DNA of 64,000 nt from NCBI GenBank assembly GCA_001799615.1, contig MGTU01000025.1, forward strand, positions 62,001-126,000. Reading direction: 5' to 3'. The stretch is from Elusimicrobia bacterium GWA2_61_42 (lineage in GTDB: Bacteria; Elusimicrobiota; Elusimicrobia; Elusimicrobiales; UBA9959). Both the position numbers and the translations under genes were made by a program. Positions 26,078-35,000 of the stretch are shown one piece after another; position 1 is the stretch's first letter; each line of letters begins with the position of its first letter. The notes under the pieces were generated by a model, which saw only the letters and a program-made list of their open reading frames with translations, did no database searches and was not told where the DNA came from.

Positions 26078-27109
26078 ATGCGAATGGGGGCTCACGTGAA
26101 AAAATCAGCTTACAGGTTTTTTATCGTTCTCTTTGTTTCCGTTCTGGCCGCCGGCTGTAAACGGGAAGAACCCGCTTATACCCAGAGCATCTTCCTTATG
26201 AACGTGCCGGCCCAGGTAAAAGTGTACGGGGCGGGAGAGGAAGCCGGCAAGCAGATAGCCGACGCCGTCCTGGCGGAGTGGAAGCGCGTCTCCGACGAGT
26301 TCAGCTTCAGCGAGCCCTACAGCATGACTTCCCTGGTGAACAAGAAGGCCTACGGGGAATGGGTGAAGGTGGACGACGAGTTCCTGCGCCTGCTGCTGCT
26401 GTCGCTGGACTATTACCGCCTGACGGGCGGCGCTTTCGACATTACTTTCGCCCCGCTGTGGCCTATCTGGAAAGAGGCGGCCTCCACGCGCAAAATGCCG
26501 GCCAAGGAAGAGATCTCCAAGGCCCTGGCCAACATAGGCTCCAATTACATCCAGGTGGACGTGAAACGCAAGCTGGTGCGCTTTACGCGGCCGGTGCAGA
26601 TAAACATGGGGGGCATACTGCGCGGGTACTGCTTCGCCAGGGCCTCCCGTATCCTTAAAGAAACGGCTTCGGCCTACCCGGTAGAGCTCCGGCTGGGCAG
26701 CAATATGCTGGCCTACGGAAAAAAACCCTGGGAATACGAAATAATGGACCCGTTCCACGACGACAAAGTCTTCGGCAGGCTTTATTTCCAGGACGGGGTG
26801 GTGATGTCCTCTTCGGGCCGGGAACATTTCGTGCAGATAGAGGGAAAACTTTATTCCCACATGCTGGACCTGAAAACCGGCTACCCGCTGGAAGATTTTT
26901 CCAATCTGGTGGTCTATTTCCCCAGCATCGAGGAAGAAAGCTTCCTGGCTTCGGCGGTGCTGGCGGTGATGGGACAGGACAAGGCCTTCGACCTGCTCGC
27001 TAAATTAAGAGGTTCCTCGGCGGTATGGATAGACAGCTCCGGCCGGGAGAAAGTTTTTTCCAACGAGGGCAGCCGCGCCAGGTGGGAGAAGGCGAAGGGC
27101 TTGTTCTAG
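26078..27109 (+). CDS. Divergent ApbE-type FAD:protein FMN transferase, lipoprotein
   Basis: The 343-residue product has a lipoprotein signal (FFIVLFVSVLAAGC) with the lipidated Cys at about residue 27. ApbE architecture is recognisable: TGGAFDITFAPLWPIW (D121), VQINMGGILRGYCFARASRIL, GSNMLAYGKKPWEYEIMDP, and LYSHMLDLKTGYP. The family attaches FMN through a phosphoester to threonine in Rnf/Nqr subunits and related proteins, outside the inner membrane. Several positions depart from the norm. The usual KGYAVD is RGYCFA, the GGN loop is LGSN, and the metal-binding ADALAT region reads ESFLASA. A GTG at 26096, preceded by GGGGG, would also give a normal lipoprotein start. A bidirectional terminator follows. 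No flavin-dependent ion pump is visible here. Confidence 0.75.
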   Translation: MRMGAHVKKSAYRFFIVLFVSVLAAGCKREEPAYTQSIFLMNVPAQVKVYGAGEEAGKQIADAVLAEWKRVSDEFSFSEPYSMTSLVNKKAYGEWVKVDDEFLRLLLLSLDYYRLTGGAFDITFAPLWPIWKEAASTRKMPAKEEISKALANIGSNYIQVDVKRKLVRFTRPVQINMGGILRGYCFARASRILKETASAYPVELRLGSNMLAYGKKPWEYEIMDPFHDDKVFGRLYFQDGVVMSSSGREHFVQIEGKLYSHMLDLKTGYPLEDFSNLVVYFPSIEEESFLASAVLAVMGQDKAFDLLAKLRGSSAVWIDSSGREKVFSNEGSRARWEKAKGLF

Positions 27110-27126
27110 CCTGCCGGCGGACGCGT

Positions 27127-27158
27127 AAAAAAGCCCGGGGCTCCCCGGGCTTTTTTAT
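27127..27158. terminator. Bidirectional terminator between apbE-like and asparaginase-like genes
   Basis: GCCCGGGG (27133-27140) and CCCCGGGC (27143-27150) form a perfect stem with an A-run before and T-run after, serving both converging genes. Confidence 0.9.
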
Positions 27159-27174
27159 TTGCGGCGTGCGGGCC

Positions 27175-27663
27175 CTACCTGGCTTCTTCGAACTCGCCTT
27201 TTGTCTTGTTCTTGCGCACGTTGTCCCAGTTGAAGCAGCGGCCGTTCATGGCGATGTAGACCCCGGGGGGCAGCGTCTGCGCGAAAGAAAGGGCCGACCC
27301 GAGGTTGAACATGCCGTCGGAGGAACCGAACTTGTAGGGGATCATGGCGCCGGTGAGCACCACGGTCTTGTCCTTTATGCCGGGGCCCAGCAGGCGCGCG
27401 GTCTCGGGCATGGTGTCGGTGCCGTGGGTGATGACTATCCGTTTTTCCCGGGCGGCCAGGCATTCGGCCAGGATCCTGCGGCGGTGGGCCGCGGTCATGA
27501 CCAGGCTGTCTATCATCATCAGGGTCTTGACCTTTACCGGCACGCGCGAGCGCCCCAGTTTCAGCATTTCCTGCAGGTGGGTGGCCCGGAAGAACAGCTC
27601 GCCGTTAAGCTCGTTGTATTCCTTGTCGAAGGTGCCGCCCGTGATAAGAAGTTTTATGGTCAT
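27175..27663 (-). CDS. Asparaginase-like protein, N-terminal domain only
   Basis: The product has only 162 residues. It begins MTIKLLITGGTFDKEYN, where TGGTF carries the first catalytic threonine of the L-asparaginase/glutaminase fold, and continues to the second motif, ITHGTDTMPETARLL. Canonical enzymes are about 330 residues with a second Rossmann-like domain; here the protein stops after FNWDNVRKNKTKGEFEEAR, so only domain 1 exists. Stand-alone domain-1 proteins do occur as a family, so this need not be a broken gene, and its frame is intact. Whether it hydrolyses asparagine is uncertain. It is preceded on the same strand by the M18 aminopeptidase gene, with a hairpin between them. Confidence 0.8.
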   Translation of the reverse strand: MTIKLLITGGTFDKEYNELNGELFFRATHLQEMLKLGRSRVPVKVKTLMMIDSLVMTAAHRRRILAECLAAREKRIVITHGTDTMPETARLLGPGIKDKTVVLTGAMIPYKFGSSDGMFNLGSALSFAQTLPPGVYIAMNGRCFNWDNVRKNKTKGEFEEAR

Positions 27664-27665
27664 AA

Positions 27666-27700
27666 TAAATTGAAAGGCGGGGGCTTGCGGCCCCCGCCTT
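27666..27700 (-). terminator. Hairpin/attenuator between M18 aminopeptidase and asparaginase-like genes
   Basis: Read on the minus strand, AAGGCGGGGG (27700-27691) pairs with CCCCCGCCTT (27683-27674) and is followed by TTCAATTTATT. It lies just after the aminopeptidase stop and immediately before the next ATG, so it could end most transcripts and let a fraction through. Confidence 0.7.
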
Positions 27701-27710
27701 CCGCTTGCCC

Positions 27711-29144
27711 TTATTTGCGGCCGTCCTTCAGGAAGGCCAGGTAGCCTTTGTAGGCCATGTAGATGTCCAGTTTGCCGGCCAGTTCCATGGGGGCGTGCAT
27801 GGAGAACAGGCCTACGCCGCAGTCCACCACCTGCATGCCGTAGCGGGCCATCAGGTAGGCTATGGTGCCGCCGCCGCCCTGGTCCACTTTGCCCAGTTCG
27901 CCGGTCTGCCACAGTACGCCGTTGCGGTCGAAGATGCGGCGGATATGCGCCATGAACTCGGCGCTGGCGTCGGAGGAACCCGACTTGCCGCGGCTGCCGG
28001 TGTACTTGGTCACGCAGACGCCGTGGTTGAGATGGGCCGAGTTCTTCTTCTCCGAGACGGAGGGGAACATCGGGTCGAACAGCGCGTTGACGTCGGCCGA
28101 CAGCATCCAGGAGTTGTGCAGGCCGCGCTTGAGCGTCAGCTCGCTGTAGGACTCGCTGGTCAGGTTCAGCAGCTCGGAGGCGGCGTTCTCGAACAGGTTG
28201 GAGGCCATGCCGGTGGCGCCGACGGAACCTATCTCTTCCTTGTCGCAGAGCAGCACGCAGGAGGTGTACTCCGGCGCGCCGTTGAGGTCCAGCAGGGCCT
28301 TCAGGCCCGCGTAGGCGCAGACGCGGTCGTCGTGGCCGTAGGCCAGCACCATCGAGCGGTCGAAGCCCACTTCCCGCGGCTTGCCGGCCGGCACGATCTC
28401 GAGCTCGGCCGACAGGAAGTCGGCTTCGGTCACGCCGTACTTGGCGTGCAGCAGCTTCAGCACGTTGTATTTGAATTTTTCCTTGCGGTCCTTCTCGGCC
28501 ACCGGGATGGAGCCGGCTACCACGTCCAGGCCTTCGCCGGGGATGGCTTCGCCGATCGTCTTCTTGTACTGGTCGGCCGCCAGGTGCGGCAGCAGGTCGG
28601 TGATGCAGAACACCGGGTCTGAGGGGTCCTCGCCGATGCTGATGGTGATCTTCCTGCCGTCCGGCTTGACGAATACGCCGTGCAGCGCCAGCGGGATGGT
28701 CACCCACTGGTATTTCTTGATGCCGCCGTAGTAATGGGTGTCGAGCAGGGCCAGGCCGCCGCTCTCGTAGAGCGGGTTCTGCTTGATGTCGATGCGGGGG
28801 GAGTCGGTGTGGCCGCCGACGATGTGCATGCCGGCCTCGAAGGGTTTCTTGCCTATCACCAGGGCCATCAGGGTCTTGCCCTCGCTGGAGCGGTAGACCT
28901 TGTCGCCGGGCACCAGCTTGACGCCGCTCTTCTCGTGGCCGCGCATGTCGCGGAAACCGGCGGCTTCCAGCAGCAGCACGGCTTCGTCGTGCGCTTCGCG
29001 CTCGGTCTTGGCCTTGCCGATATAGTCCATGTAAAGCTTGTTGATCTCTTCCGAGCGCTTCAGGTCGGCCGGCGAGATCTTCTCATAGCCGTTCTTGTTG
29101 ACGTAGGAAAGGTCCTGGGGTTTCTTGGTTTTTTTGGTTTTCAT
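27711..29144 (-). CDS. M18 family aminopeptidase
   Basis: The 477-residue product is of normal M18 length. It removes N-terminal residues from peptides in the cytoplasm using two metal ions. The metal ligands and catalytic residues sit in recognisable blocks: IVGGHTDSPRIDIKQNP, AYGHDDRVCAYAGLKAL, LCDKEEIGSVGATGM (the catalytic Glu pair), and SMHAPMELAGK near the C-terminus. SAHLNHGVCVTKYTGSRGK is another M18 block. GGGAGG stands before the ATG at 29144; an upstream start at 29189 would add 15 residues that do not look conserved. The N-terminus is lysine-rich with no signal peptide. A divergent MFS gene starts on the other side of an AT-rich gap. Confidence 0.9.
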   Translation of the reverse strand: MKTKKTKKPQDLSYVNKNGYEKISPADLKRSEEINKLYMDYIGKAKTEREAHDEAVLLLEAAGFRDMRGHEKSGVKLVPGDKVYRSSEGKTLMALVIGKKPFEAGMHIVGGHTDSPRIDIKQNPLYESGGLALLDTHYYGGIKKYQWVTIPLALHGVFVKPDGRKITISIGEDPSDPVFCITDLLPHLAADQYKKTIGEAIPGEGLDVVAGSIPVAEKDRKEKFKYNVLKLLHAKYGVTEADFLSAELEIVPAGKPREVGFDRSMVLAYGHDDRVCAYAGLKALLDLNGAPEYTSCVLLCDKEEIGSVGATGMASNLFENAASELLNLTSESYSELTLKRGLHNSWMLSADVNALFDPMFPSVSEKKNSAHLNHGVCVTKYTGSRGKSGSSDASAEFMAHIRRIFDRNGVLWQTGELGKVDQGGGGTIAYLMARYGMQVVDCGVGLFSMHAPMELAGKLDIYMAYKGYLAFLKDGRK

Positions 29145-29232
29145 GCCGCCTCCCGGTAGCAAAATAAGGTGTTGGGTCCGACTTTCCATATATTAGCATA
29201 ATTGCTATTTTGCTATCATAGTACTGAAATAA
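29145..29232. promoter_or_regulatory. Divergent AT-rich promoter region between M18 aminopeptidase and MFS genes
   Basis: About 60 bases (roughly 29170-29230) are markedly AT-rich against the surrounding GC-rich DNA and include CATAAT, TATCAT and repeated TTGCTA. Promoters for both divergent genes probably lie here, but no pair of boxes stands out enough to assign. Confidence 0.4.
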
Positions 29233-30441
29233 ATGAATTCCGACGCCTATTCAAAGAAAGTCCTGACGCTCATCTTCTGCCTGAGCCTTTTCAATTACAT
29301 AGACCGCCAGGTGCTTTACGCCGTGTTCCCGCTTATCAAGACCGACCTGCGCCTGAGCGACTCCCAGCTGGGCCTGCTGGCGTCCTCGTTCATGATCGTG
29401 TACATGTGCTTCGCCCCTTTCGTCGGGTATTTCGGCGACCGGGTGCGGCGCCCGCTGATAATAGGCGTGAGCGCGGTCTTCTGGAGCGTCTCCACTTTGT
29501 TCAGCGGCCTGGTAAAGAATTACGGGCAGCTCATGTTCACCCGCTCGGCCGTCGGCATAGGCGAGGCGGGTTACGGTACGGTCTGCCCGTCCTTCCTGGC
29601 GGAGTGGTTCCCGCTGGACAAGCGGGCCAGGGTAATGGCCACCTACGCGCTGGCCATCCCGGCCGGCAGCGCCGTGGGCTACCTGCTGGGCGGCTTCCTG
29701 GGCCAGCATTTCGGCTGGCGCAACGCTTTTTTTATCGTGGCCGTGCCGGGCCTGCTGCTGGGGACCATCGCCCTTTTCCTGAAAGAGACGCCTGAAAAAC
29801 TGCAGCGCTCGGAACATATCCCCTTCAGGGGCTACGCCGCCCTGTTCAGGAACCGCACTTACCTGCTGATCTGTCTTTCCCAGTCCATCGGCACCTTTAC
29901 CGTGGGCGGTCTGGCGGCCTGGATGCCGTCCTATTTCGTCCGCACTTTCGAGATCTCCGTGGCCAGGGCGGGTTTCCTTTTCGGCCTGGTCACGGTGCTG
30001 GCCGGCCTTACGGGGAATTTCGCCGGAGGCTGGGCCGCCGACTGGCTGCGCAAGCGGACCAAGCGGGCTTACTTCGTGGTGGGCTACCTGAGCTTCTTCC
30101 TGAGCGTCCCTTTCGGGGCGGGCGCGATCCTGGCGAACGACCTTAACACCTGCCTGGCGCTGATGTTCTTCGCCGAGTTCTTTATCTTCGCTTATTCCGG
30201 GCCCTACCACGCCGCCATCGTCGAGACCGTGCCCGTCACGATGCGCTCGATGGCCTTCGCGCTGGACATCTTCATCATCCACGCCCTGGGCGACGCGGCT
30301 TCCCCTTTCCTGCTGGGCGTGGTTTCCGACTCCGCCGGCCTGCCGGCGGCCATTTTCCTGGCCATGATCTACCTGCTGCTGGGCGGTTTTACGTCCATCC
30401 TGGCGGGAGAAGCTTACAAAAAGGATTTTCACGCCGCATGA
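29233..30441 (+). CDS. Major facilitator superfamily transporter
   Basis: The 402-residue product has twelve predicted membrane helices. The A-motif region between helices 2 and 3 reads GYFGDRVRRPLIIG, and the N-terminal LSLFNYIDRQVLYAVFPLIKTDL resembles the spinster/sialate-symporter branch of MFS. It most likely moves an organic anion or lipid-like metabolite across the inner membrane; the substrate cannot be read from the sequence. Its last bases overlap the pseudouridine synthase start (ATGA-type, four bases), so the two are translationally coupled without any evident functional link. Confidence 0.87.
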   Translation: MNSDAYSKKVLTLIFCLSLFNYIDRQVLYAVFPLIKTDLRLSDSQLGLLASSFMIVYMCFAPFVGYFGDRVRRPLIIGVSAVFWSVSTLFSGLVKNYGQLMFTRSAVGIGEAGYGTVCPSFLAEWFPLDKRARVMATYALAIPAGSAVGYLLGGFLGQHFGWRNAFFIVAVPGLLLGTIALFLKETPEKLQRSEHIPFRGYAALFRNRTYLLICLSQSIGTFTVGGLAAWMPSYFVRTFEISVARAGFLFGLVTVLAGLTGNFAGGWAADWLRKRTKRAYFVVGYLSFFLSVPFGAGAILANDLNTCLALMFFAEFFIFAYSGPYHAAIVETVPVTMRSMAFALDIFIIHALGDAASPFLLGVVSDSAGLPAAIFLAMIYLLLGGFTSILAGEAYKKDFHAA

Positions 30442-31088
30442 AAACACCGTTCGAGATCGTACGCGAAACACCGGAACTGCTGGTGGTGAACAAGCCCTCG
30501 GGCCTGCTGACCATGCCGGCCCGCGGCGAGCTGGCGAAGGAAAAACACCTGGTCGGCCTGCTGCACCAGACTTACGGCAGGGTCTACATTACCCACCGCC
30601 TGGACCGCGACGCCAGCGGCCTGATAATCTTCGCCCGCACCCCCGAGGCGCACCGGTACTATTCCGGCCTGTTCGAGACGCGGGAGGTGGAGAAGCGGTA
30701 CGTGGTGGTGGTGGAGGGCAAGGTGGCGGAGAACCGGGGGGAAATAGACAAGCCTCTCAAACAGCGCGGCTCGGGCCGCGTCTCGGTGGTCTTCGACGGG
30801 AAACCTTCCCTTACCAAATACACGGTGATGGAGCGGCTGCGTTCGGCGACCATCCTGGAAGTTTCCATCGTTACGGGGCGCAGGCACCAGATCAGGGCGC
30901 ACATGTACTCCATCGGGCACCCGGTGCTGGGCGACAGCCTTTACGGGGACGCGGTCAGGCAGTCCAAATTCCCGCGCCTGATGCTGCATTCCTGGCGGCT
31001 CCGTCTGAAGGACATGTCGGGCAAGTCCATGTCTTTCGAGGTGAACCCGCCGGCCGATTTCATGGGCGTGCTGAAAGTGTTATCATAG
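30438..31088 (+). CDS. RluA-family pseudouridine synthase
   Basis: The 216-residue product carries the catalytic motif THRLDRDASG, with the essential Asp at about residue 56. The preceding block (LLVVNKPSGLLTMPA) and the RRHQIRAHMYSIGHPVLGDSLYG block are also family hallmarks. It isomerises uridine to pseudouridine in rRNA or tRNA. It is short and lacks an N-terminal S4 domain, like RluA, RluE-like or TruC enzymes, so the target base is unknown. It overlaps the upstream transporter by four bases and is followed by a good terminator. Confidence 0.9.
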   Translation: MKTPFEIVRETPELLVVNKPSGLLTMPARGELAKEKHLVGLLHQTYGRVYITHRLDRDASGLIIFARTPEAHRYYSGLFETREVEKRYVVVVEGKVAENRGEIDKPLKQRGSGRVSVVFDGKPSLTKYTVMERLRSATILEVSIVTGRRHQIRAHMYSIGHPVLGDSLYGDAVRQSKFPRLMLHSWRLRLKDMSGKSMSFEVNPPADFMGVLKVLS

Positions 31089-31123
31089 TTCTTCATTAAC
31101 TCTTAGTGTAAGGCTCTCGTTGA

Positions 31124-31152
31124 AAGGCATCCCCGCGGATGCCTTTTATTTA
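31124..31152 (+). terminator. Rho-independent terminator after the pseudouridine synthase gene
   Basis: AAAGGCATCC (31124-31133) pairs with GGATGCCTTT (31138-31147) around a four-base loop and is followed by a TATTTAT tail. Confidence 0.85.
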
Positions 31153-31217
31153 TGCCGGGTGAAACTTTCTGGCGGGGGCCGCATCTAACTTGTAAGAGGG
31201 AAAAAGGAGACCGTGTT

Positions 31218-31862
31218 ATGGCTTTCATGGACCAACAGACCGCGGACGAGGTAAAAAAACGCCTGGAGGCGCTGGGCGCCGAGGTGAAAATAGTTTTTTT
31301 CAAAGAGAGCCTGCTCTGCCAGACCTGCGGGCCGGCCGAGGACTTCTTCAAGGAAGTAGCCGCCTTGTCGCCCAAGGTGAAGCTGGAGGTTTATAACCGC
31401 GTGACCGACACGGAGAAGGCCGCCGCCTACGGCGTGGCGCAGGTTCCGGCGGCGGTGCTGGAAGGCCCCAACGGCGGCCGCGTCAGGTTCCTGGGCATCC
31501 CGGCGGGTTACGAGTTCGTTTCCCTGCTGGAAGGGCTGAAGAATTCCGCCGCTGCCGCCCAGGAACTTCAGGCTGAAACCCTGGCCGCGCTGGGGGGGCT
31601 GAAGAAGCCCGTGAATATCAAGGTTTTCGTCACGCCTACCTGCCCGTACTGCCCGTCGGCCGTGGTGCTGGCGCATAAGTTCGCGCTGGCCTCGGCGCAG
31701 ATAACCGCCGAGATGGTGGAAGCCACGGAGTTCCCGGAACTGGCGGCTAAATACGAAGTGGAAGGCGTGCCCAAGACCATAGTTAACGAAACGGCAGGCC
31801 TGGTGGGGGCGCAGCCTGAATCAGCTTTGCTCAAAGCCGTGCTGGACGCGGCGGCGGTTTGA
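31218..31862 (+). CDS. Two-domain thioredoxin-fold oxidoreductase (PDO-like)
   Basis: The 214-residue product contains two thioredoxin/glutaredoxin folds in tandem, the plan of the archaeal protein disulfide oxidoreductase and of the AhpF N-terminal domain. The first unit has LLCQTCGPA (Cys34 and Cys37) and the second TPTCPYCPSAV (Cys142 and Cys145), a typical redox-active CPYC. VAQVPAAVLEG and VEGVPKTIVNE supply the cis-proline before each C-terminal strand. There is no signal peptide, so it probably acts in cytoplasmic thiol-disulfide exchange. AAGGAGA lies seven bases before the ATG. The next gene, a DUF2892 membrane protein, starts 13 bases after the stop and is likely cotranscribed. Confidence 0.85.
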   Translation: MAFMDQQTADEVKKRLEALGAEVKIVFFKESLLCQTCGPAEDFFKEVAALSPKVKLEVYNRVTDTEKAAAYGVAQVPAAVLEGPNGGRVRFLGIPAGYEFVSLLEGLKNSAAAAQELQAETLAALGGLKKPVNIKVFVTPTCPYCPSAVVLAHKFALASAQITAEMVEATEFPELAAKYEVEGVPKTIVNETAGLVGAQPESALLKAVLDAAAV

Positions 31863-31875
31863 ACGGAGGACTTGT

Positions 31876-32082
31876 ATGATAATAAAGAACGTGGGTAATT
31901 TAGACAGGGTACTGCGGGTGGTGTCGGGCCTGGCTTTGGCGCTGGGCGCTTTCCTGGCCGAAGGCCCGGCCGTTTATATCCTCGGCGCCGCCGCCGCCGG
32001 GGCCGTAATTACCGGGCTCCTGGGTTGGTGCGGTCTTTATACCCTGCTGGGGATAAATACCTGTAAGATAGACAAGCCCTGA
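31876..32082 (+). CDS. Small DUF2892 (YgaP-type) membrane protein
   Basis: The 68-residue product starts MIIKNVGNLDRVLRVVSG and has two hydrophobic helices. It ends with the family pattern WCGLYTLLGINTCKID, in which two cysteines lie near the membrane edge. DUF2892 domains often accompany rhodanese or redox proteins (YgaP carries both), which fits its position just after the two-domain thioredoxin-fold gene. GGAGG precedes the ATG. It converges on the large protease fusion with only five bases between stops. Confidence 0.88.
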   Translation: MIIKNVGNLDRVLRVVSGLALALGAFLAEGPAVYILGAAAAGAVITGLLGWCGLYTLLGINTCKIDKP

Positions 32083-32087
32083 CGGCG

Positions 32088-35000
32088 CTACTTCGCCGCC
32101 AGTTCCAGTTCAGCCGTCCTTTCCGCCCCGTCCGAAAGATAAGCCGCGCTTATTTTTTGGCCGGGGCTGAATTTTTTCAATGCCGCCGAATACGCGCGCA
32201 GATCGTCCGTGGGCGCGCCGCCCAGGCTTATAATAACGTCGCCGGCTTTCAGCCCAGCCGCCGCCATCGGCGAGCCCGGAGTAATGTCCTGCGCCCTCAC
32301 GCCTTTGCCCTGAAAGGAGAAATCCGGCACCAGGCCGGTGGAGACTTTGCGCTGGCCGCCCGCCGGGGCCGCCGGGGAAGGACCGCCTGCAGGGCGCGTG
32401 AGGAAGCCGGAGTCGCCGGCCAGGTAGTCTATGATCTCCCGGGCGAACTCGGCCTGCTTCACTATGCCGGCGGTATCTATCTTGTCCGCCGTGTCGGAAG
32501 GCTTATGGTAATCCGGTTTGGGCCCGCTGAAGAACTGCACCGCCGGGATGCCGGCCTCTATAAAGCCGGCCTGGTCGCTGGCGTCCAGGTCTTCCTTTAC
32601 CAGGTCGTAGTCGGCGCCGGTAACGAAGCCGGCGCCCCTGAAGATATGCGTCCATTTGTCCGAAGAGGCGGAGCCCAGTACCAGGAGCTTGCCAGCCTCC
32701 AGCCGGCCTACCGTGTCGAAGTTCAGGGCGGCGTTGATCTTGTCCTTCGCCGGCTGGGGAAGAGCGCTCAGGAAAGCGCGCGAACCGGCCCGGCCCGCCT
32801 CTTCCCCGTCGAAGGCCGCGAACAGAATAGTTCTGGGGGAGGTGCGCGCCGCGTAATAGCGGGCCAGTTCCAGGAGCAGCGCCACGCCGGATGCATTGTC
32901 GTCGGCGCCGGGGAAGACCGCGCCTTTTTCCGCGGCCAAGTGGTCGTAATGGGCGCAGAGCACCAGGAGCTCTTCCGGCCGGGAAGAACCTTCTACCAGG
33001 CCCAGCACGTTGGCGTAGCCGGTTTTATCCGCCTGCCGGCTGAACGGAATATTGTTGTAAGGCTTAAGGCCGGCCTTTTTAAATTCCAGGGCGATATGCC
33101 GCGCGGCCTGCTTCAGGCCGGGCGAGCCGGGGCCCCTGCCGCCGAAGAGGGAGGCCAGGTTTTTGACGTCGGCGTTTATCCTCGCCGCAGAAAAAACGGA
33201 AGGGAGGCCGGCCAGCGGTTCGCGCGCCGGGTAGCGCGGCGCTTGGGGCGCCTCGACGCTTGGCAGGGCGAGGGAAAGCGGGGAACCGGCGGCTTTCCAG
33301 ACCCCGGTCGCCGCGGAGTTCATGGCGGCGTCGAAAACCAGCCAGGAATATTTGCCGTAATGCGGGAGCTTGGCGGCCAGCAGGTGAAGCTTGTCGGTGG
33401 CGCCCGACAGCACGAGCGCGCCGGAGTAGGCCGGGTCGGCCGGGTTGAAGGCCGCGAAGACGAAGGTGTAGCCCTCCCGCGGGAACCGCCGGTTCTCTAT
33501 GGTGACGGCATCAGGGGCAAAGCGCGCCCCGTAGCGCTCCAGGCCCGCTTCGAACGCCGCCGCCAGCCTGTTCTCTCCGCCGAACAGCCAGTAGGACGCG
33601 TCCGCGGGTGGAGCCGCCGCGCCGGAGGCGACTTCGGGCAGGTTTTCCTTGTCCTTGGCCCAGGCGTCGGACAAGGTCCGCCAGGCTTTTCCGGGTTCGC
33701 CTTCCGGCAAGAGGATAAAGGGCTTTCTGGCGCCCAGCAGGCGCGACAGCGTGGGCGGGGTTTCGAGCGGGCTCAGCTTGCGGAAAACGTCGAATTCCGG
33801 GTCTATCTCCACGCGGGCCGGCCGCTGCGGCGAGCCGTAATGGTAGGTCTCCGTTCTGGTGTCCAGTTTGAGTATCTTCATCCTGGGCCGGTCCGAACCC
33901 TCCAGGTAGATGGCCGCGGGAATCTCTAGCCTGTAGGGGGGGCCGTCCTGCTTCTGGGACAGCGTGAACTCCAGGTCGTACTCCTGCAGCCCCCGCGAAA
34001 CCTTGGCCGCCGTCAGTTCCAGTTCGGGCGCGCCGGGCCTGGTCGTCCACTGGCTGAAGAACGGCGCGAGCCTGCCGGCGCCGGTAACCTTCTCGAAGGC
34101 CTCGCGCAGATCTTCGAAAGAGGCGTAGGAGCCTTTACCGGCGGCATAGAACTCCCGCAGGCCCTTCTTGAAATTCTGGTCGCCGAGGGACCGGCGCAAC
34201 ATGTGGTAGACCATCAGGGCCTTGCCGTAGCCGACCGCTTCCGACGCCGAGGAGTGGCGCGAGCGGAACTCCGTCAGCGGGAAATCCGCGCCGGCCCGCA
34301 CATGGTCCGAGTATTTCTGCAGCACGGCCACGCGGTAGTCGCGTCCTTTGCCCCTGCCTTCCGCTATCAGGTAATCGGCCAGGTAGGCCGTCAGGCCTTC
34401 GCACCAGTTGCCTTTTTCATAATCCACGAACACCCCGTTGCCCCACCAGTTGTGCAGGATCTCGTGAGGATAGGACGAGTTCAGGATAAAAGGCAGGCGG
34501 ATGACTTTGGGCCCGAGCAGCGTGAACGACGGGATGCCGTAGCCGGTCTCCCAGAAATTCTCCACCAGCGCGAATTTGGAGTAAGGGTACGGGCCCAGCA
34601 GGCCGGAATAAAGGTTTATATATTTAGCGGTCGCCTCCAGGTATTTGTTTGCCAGCTCCTTGTCAGGGGAGCGCAGAAAAGCGTAATAGGTCAGCCTGCC
34701 GTCCTTAACCGAATATTCGGAGTACTCGCCGCAGGTCAGCGTGATCTCGTCCTGGGGGGAAGCGGCTTCCCAGACGGAGCGGTTTGATTTTCCGTCGGAG
34801 GACTTCAGGGTCCTGACGCCGCCGGCGACCGCGGCGTAGGGCGCCGGCAAAGTGGTGTCCAGCCGGAAGGTCACCAGGGCGTTTTCGAAGTGCGGGTACC
34901 AGCCCGACGCGCCGGACAGGTAACAGCCTTCCCTGGAGATGAGCCCGGGGGTTTCGGAGAAGCTGCGGGCGTATTCCTCCACCTGCTCGCCCAGCGGGTG

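Noticed and set aside
27675-28707. An open frame continuous with, and upstream of, the asparaginase-like start on the minus strand
   Set aside because: It runs through the M18 aminopeptidase gene in another frame and has Arg/Gly/Ala-rich, low-complexity content. The asparaginase similarity starts exactly at the ATG at 27663.
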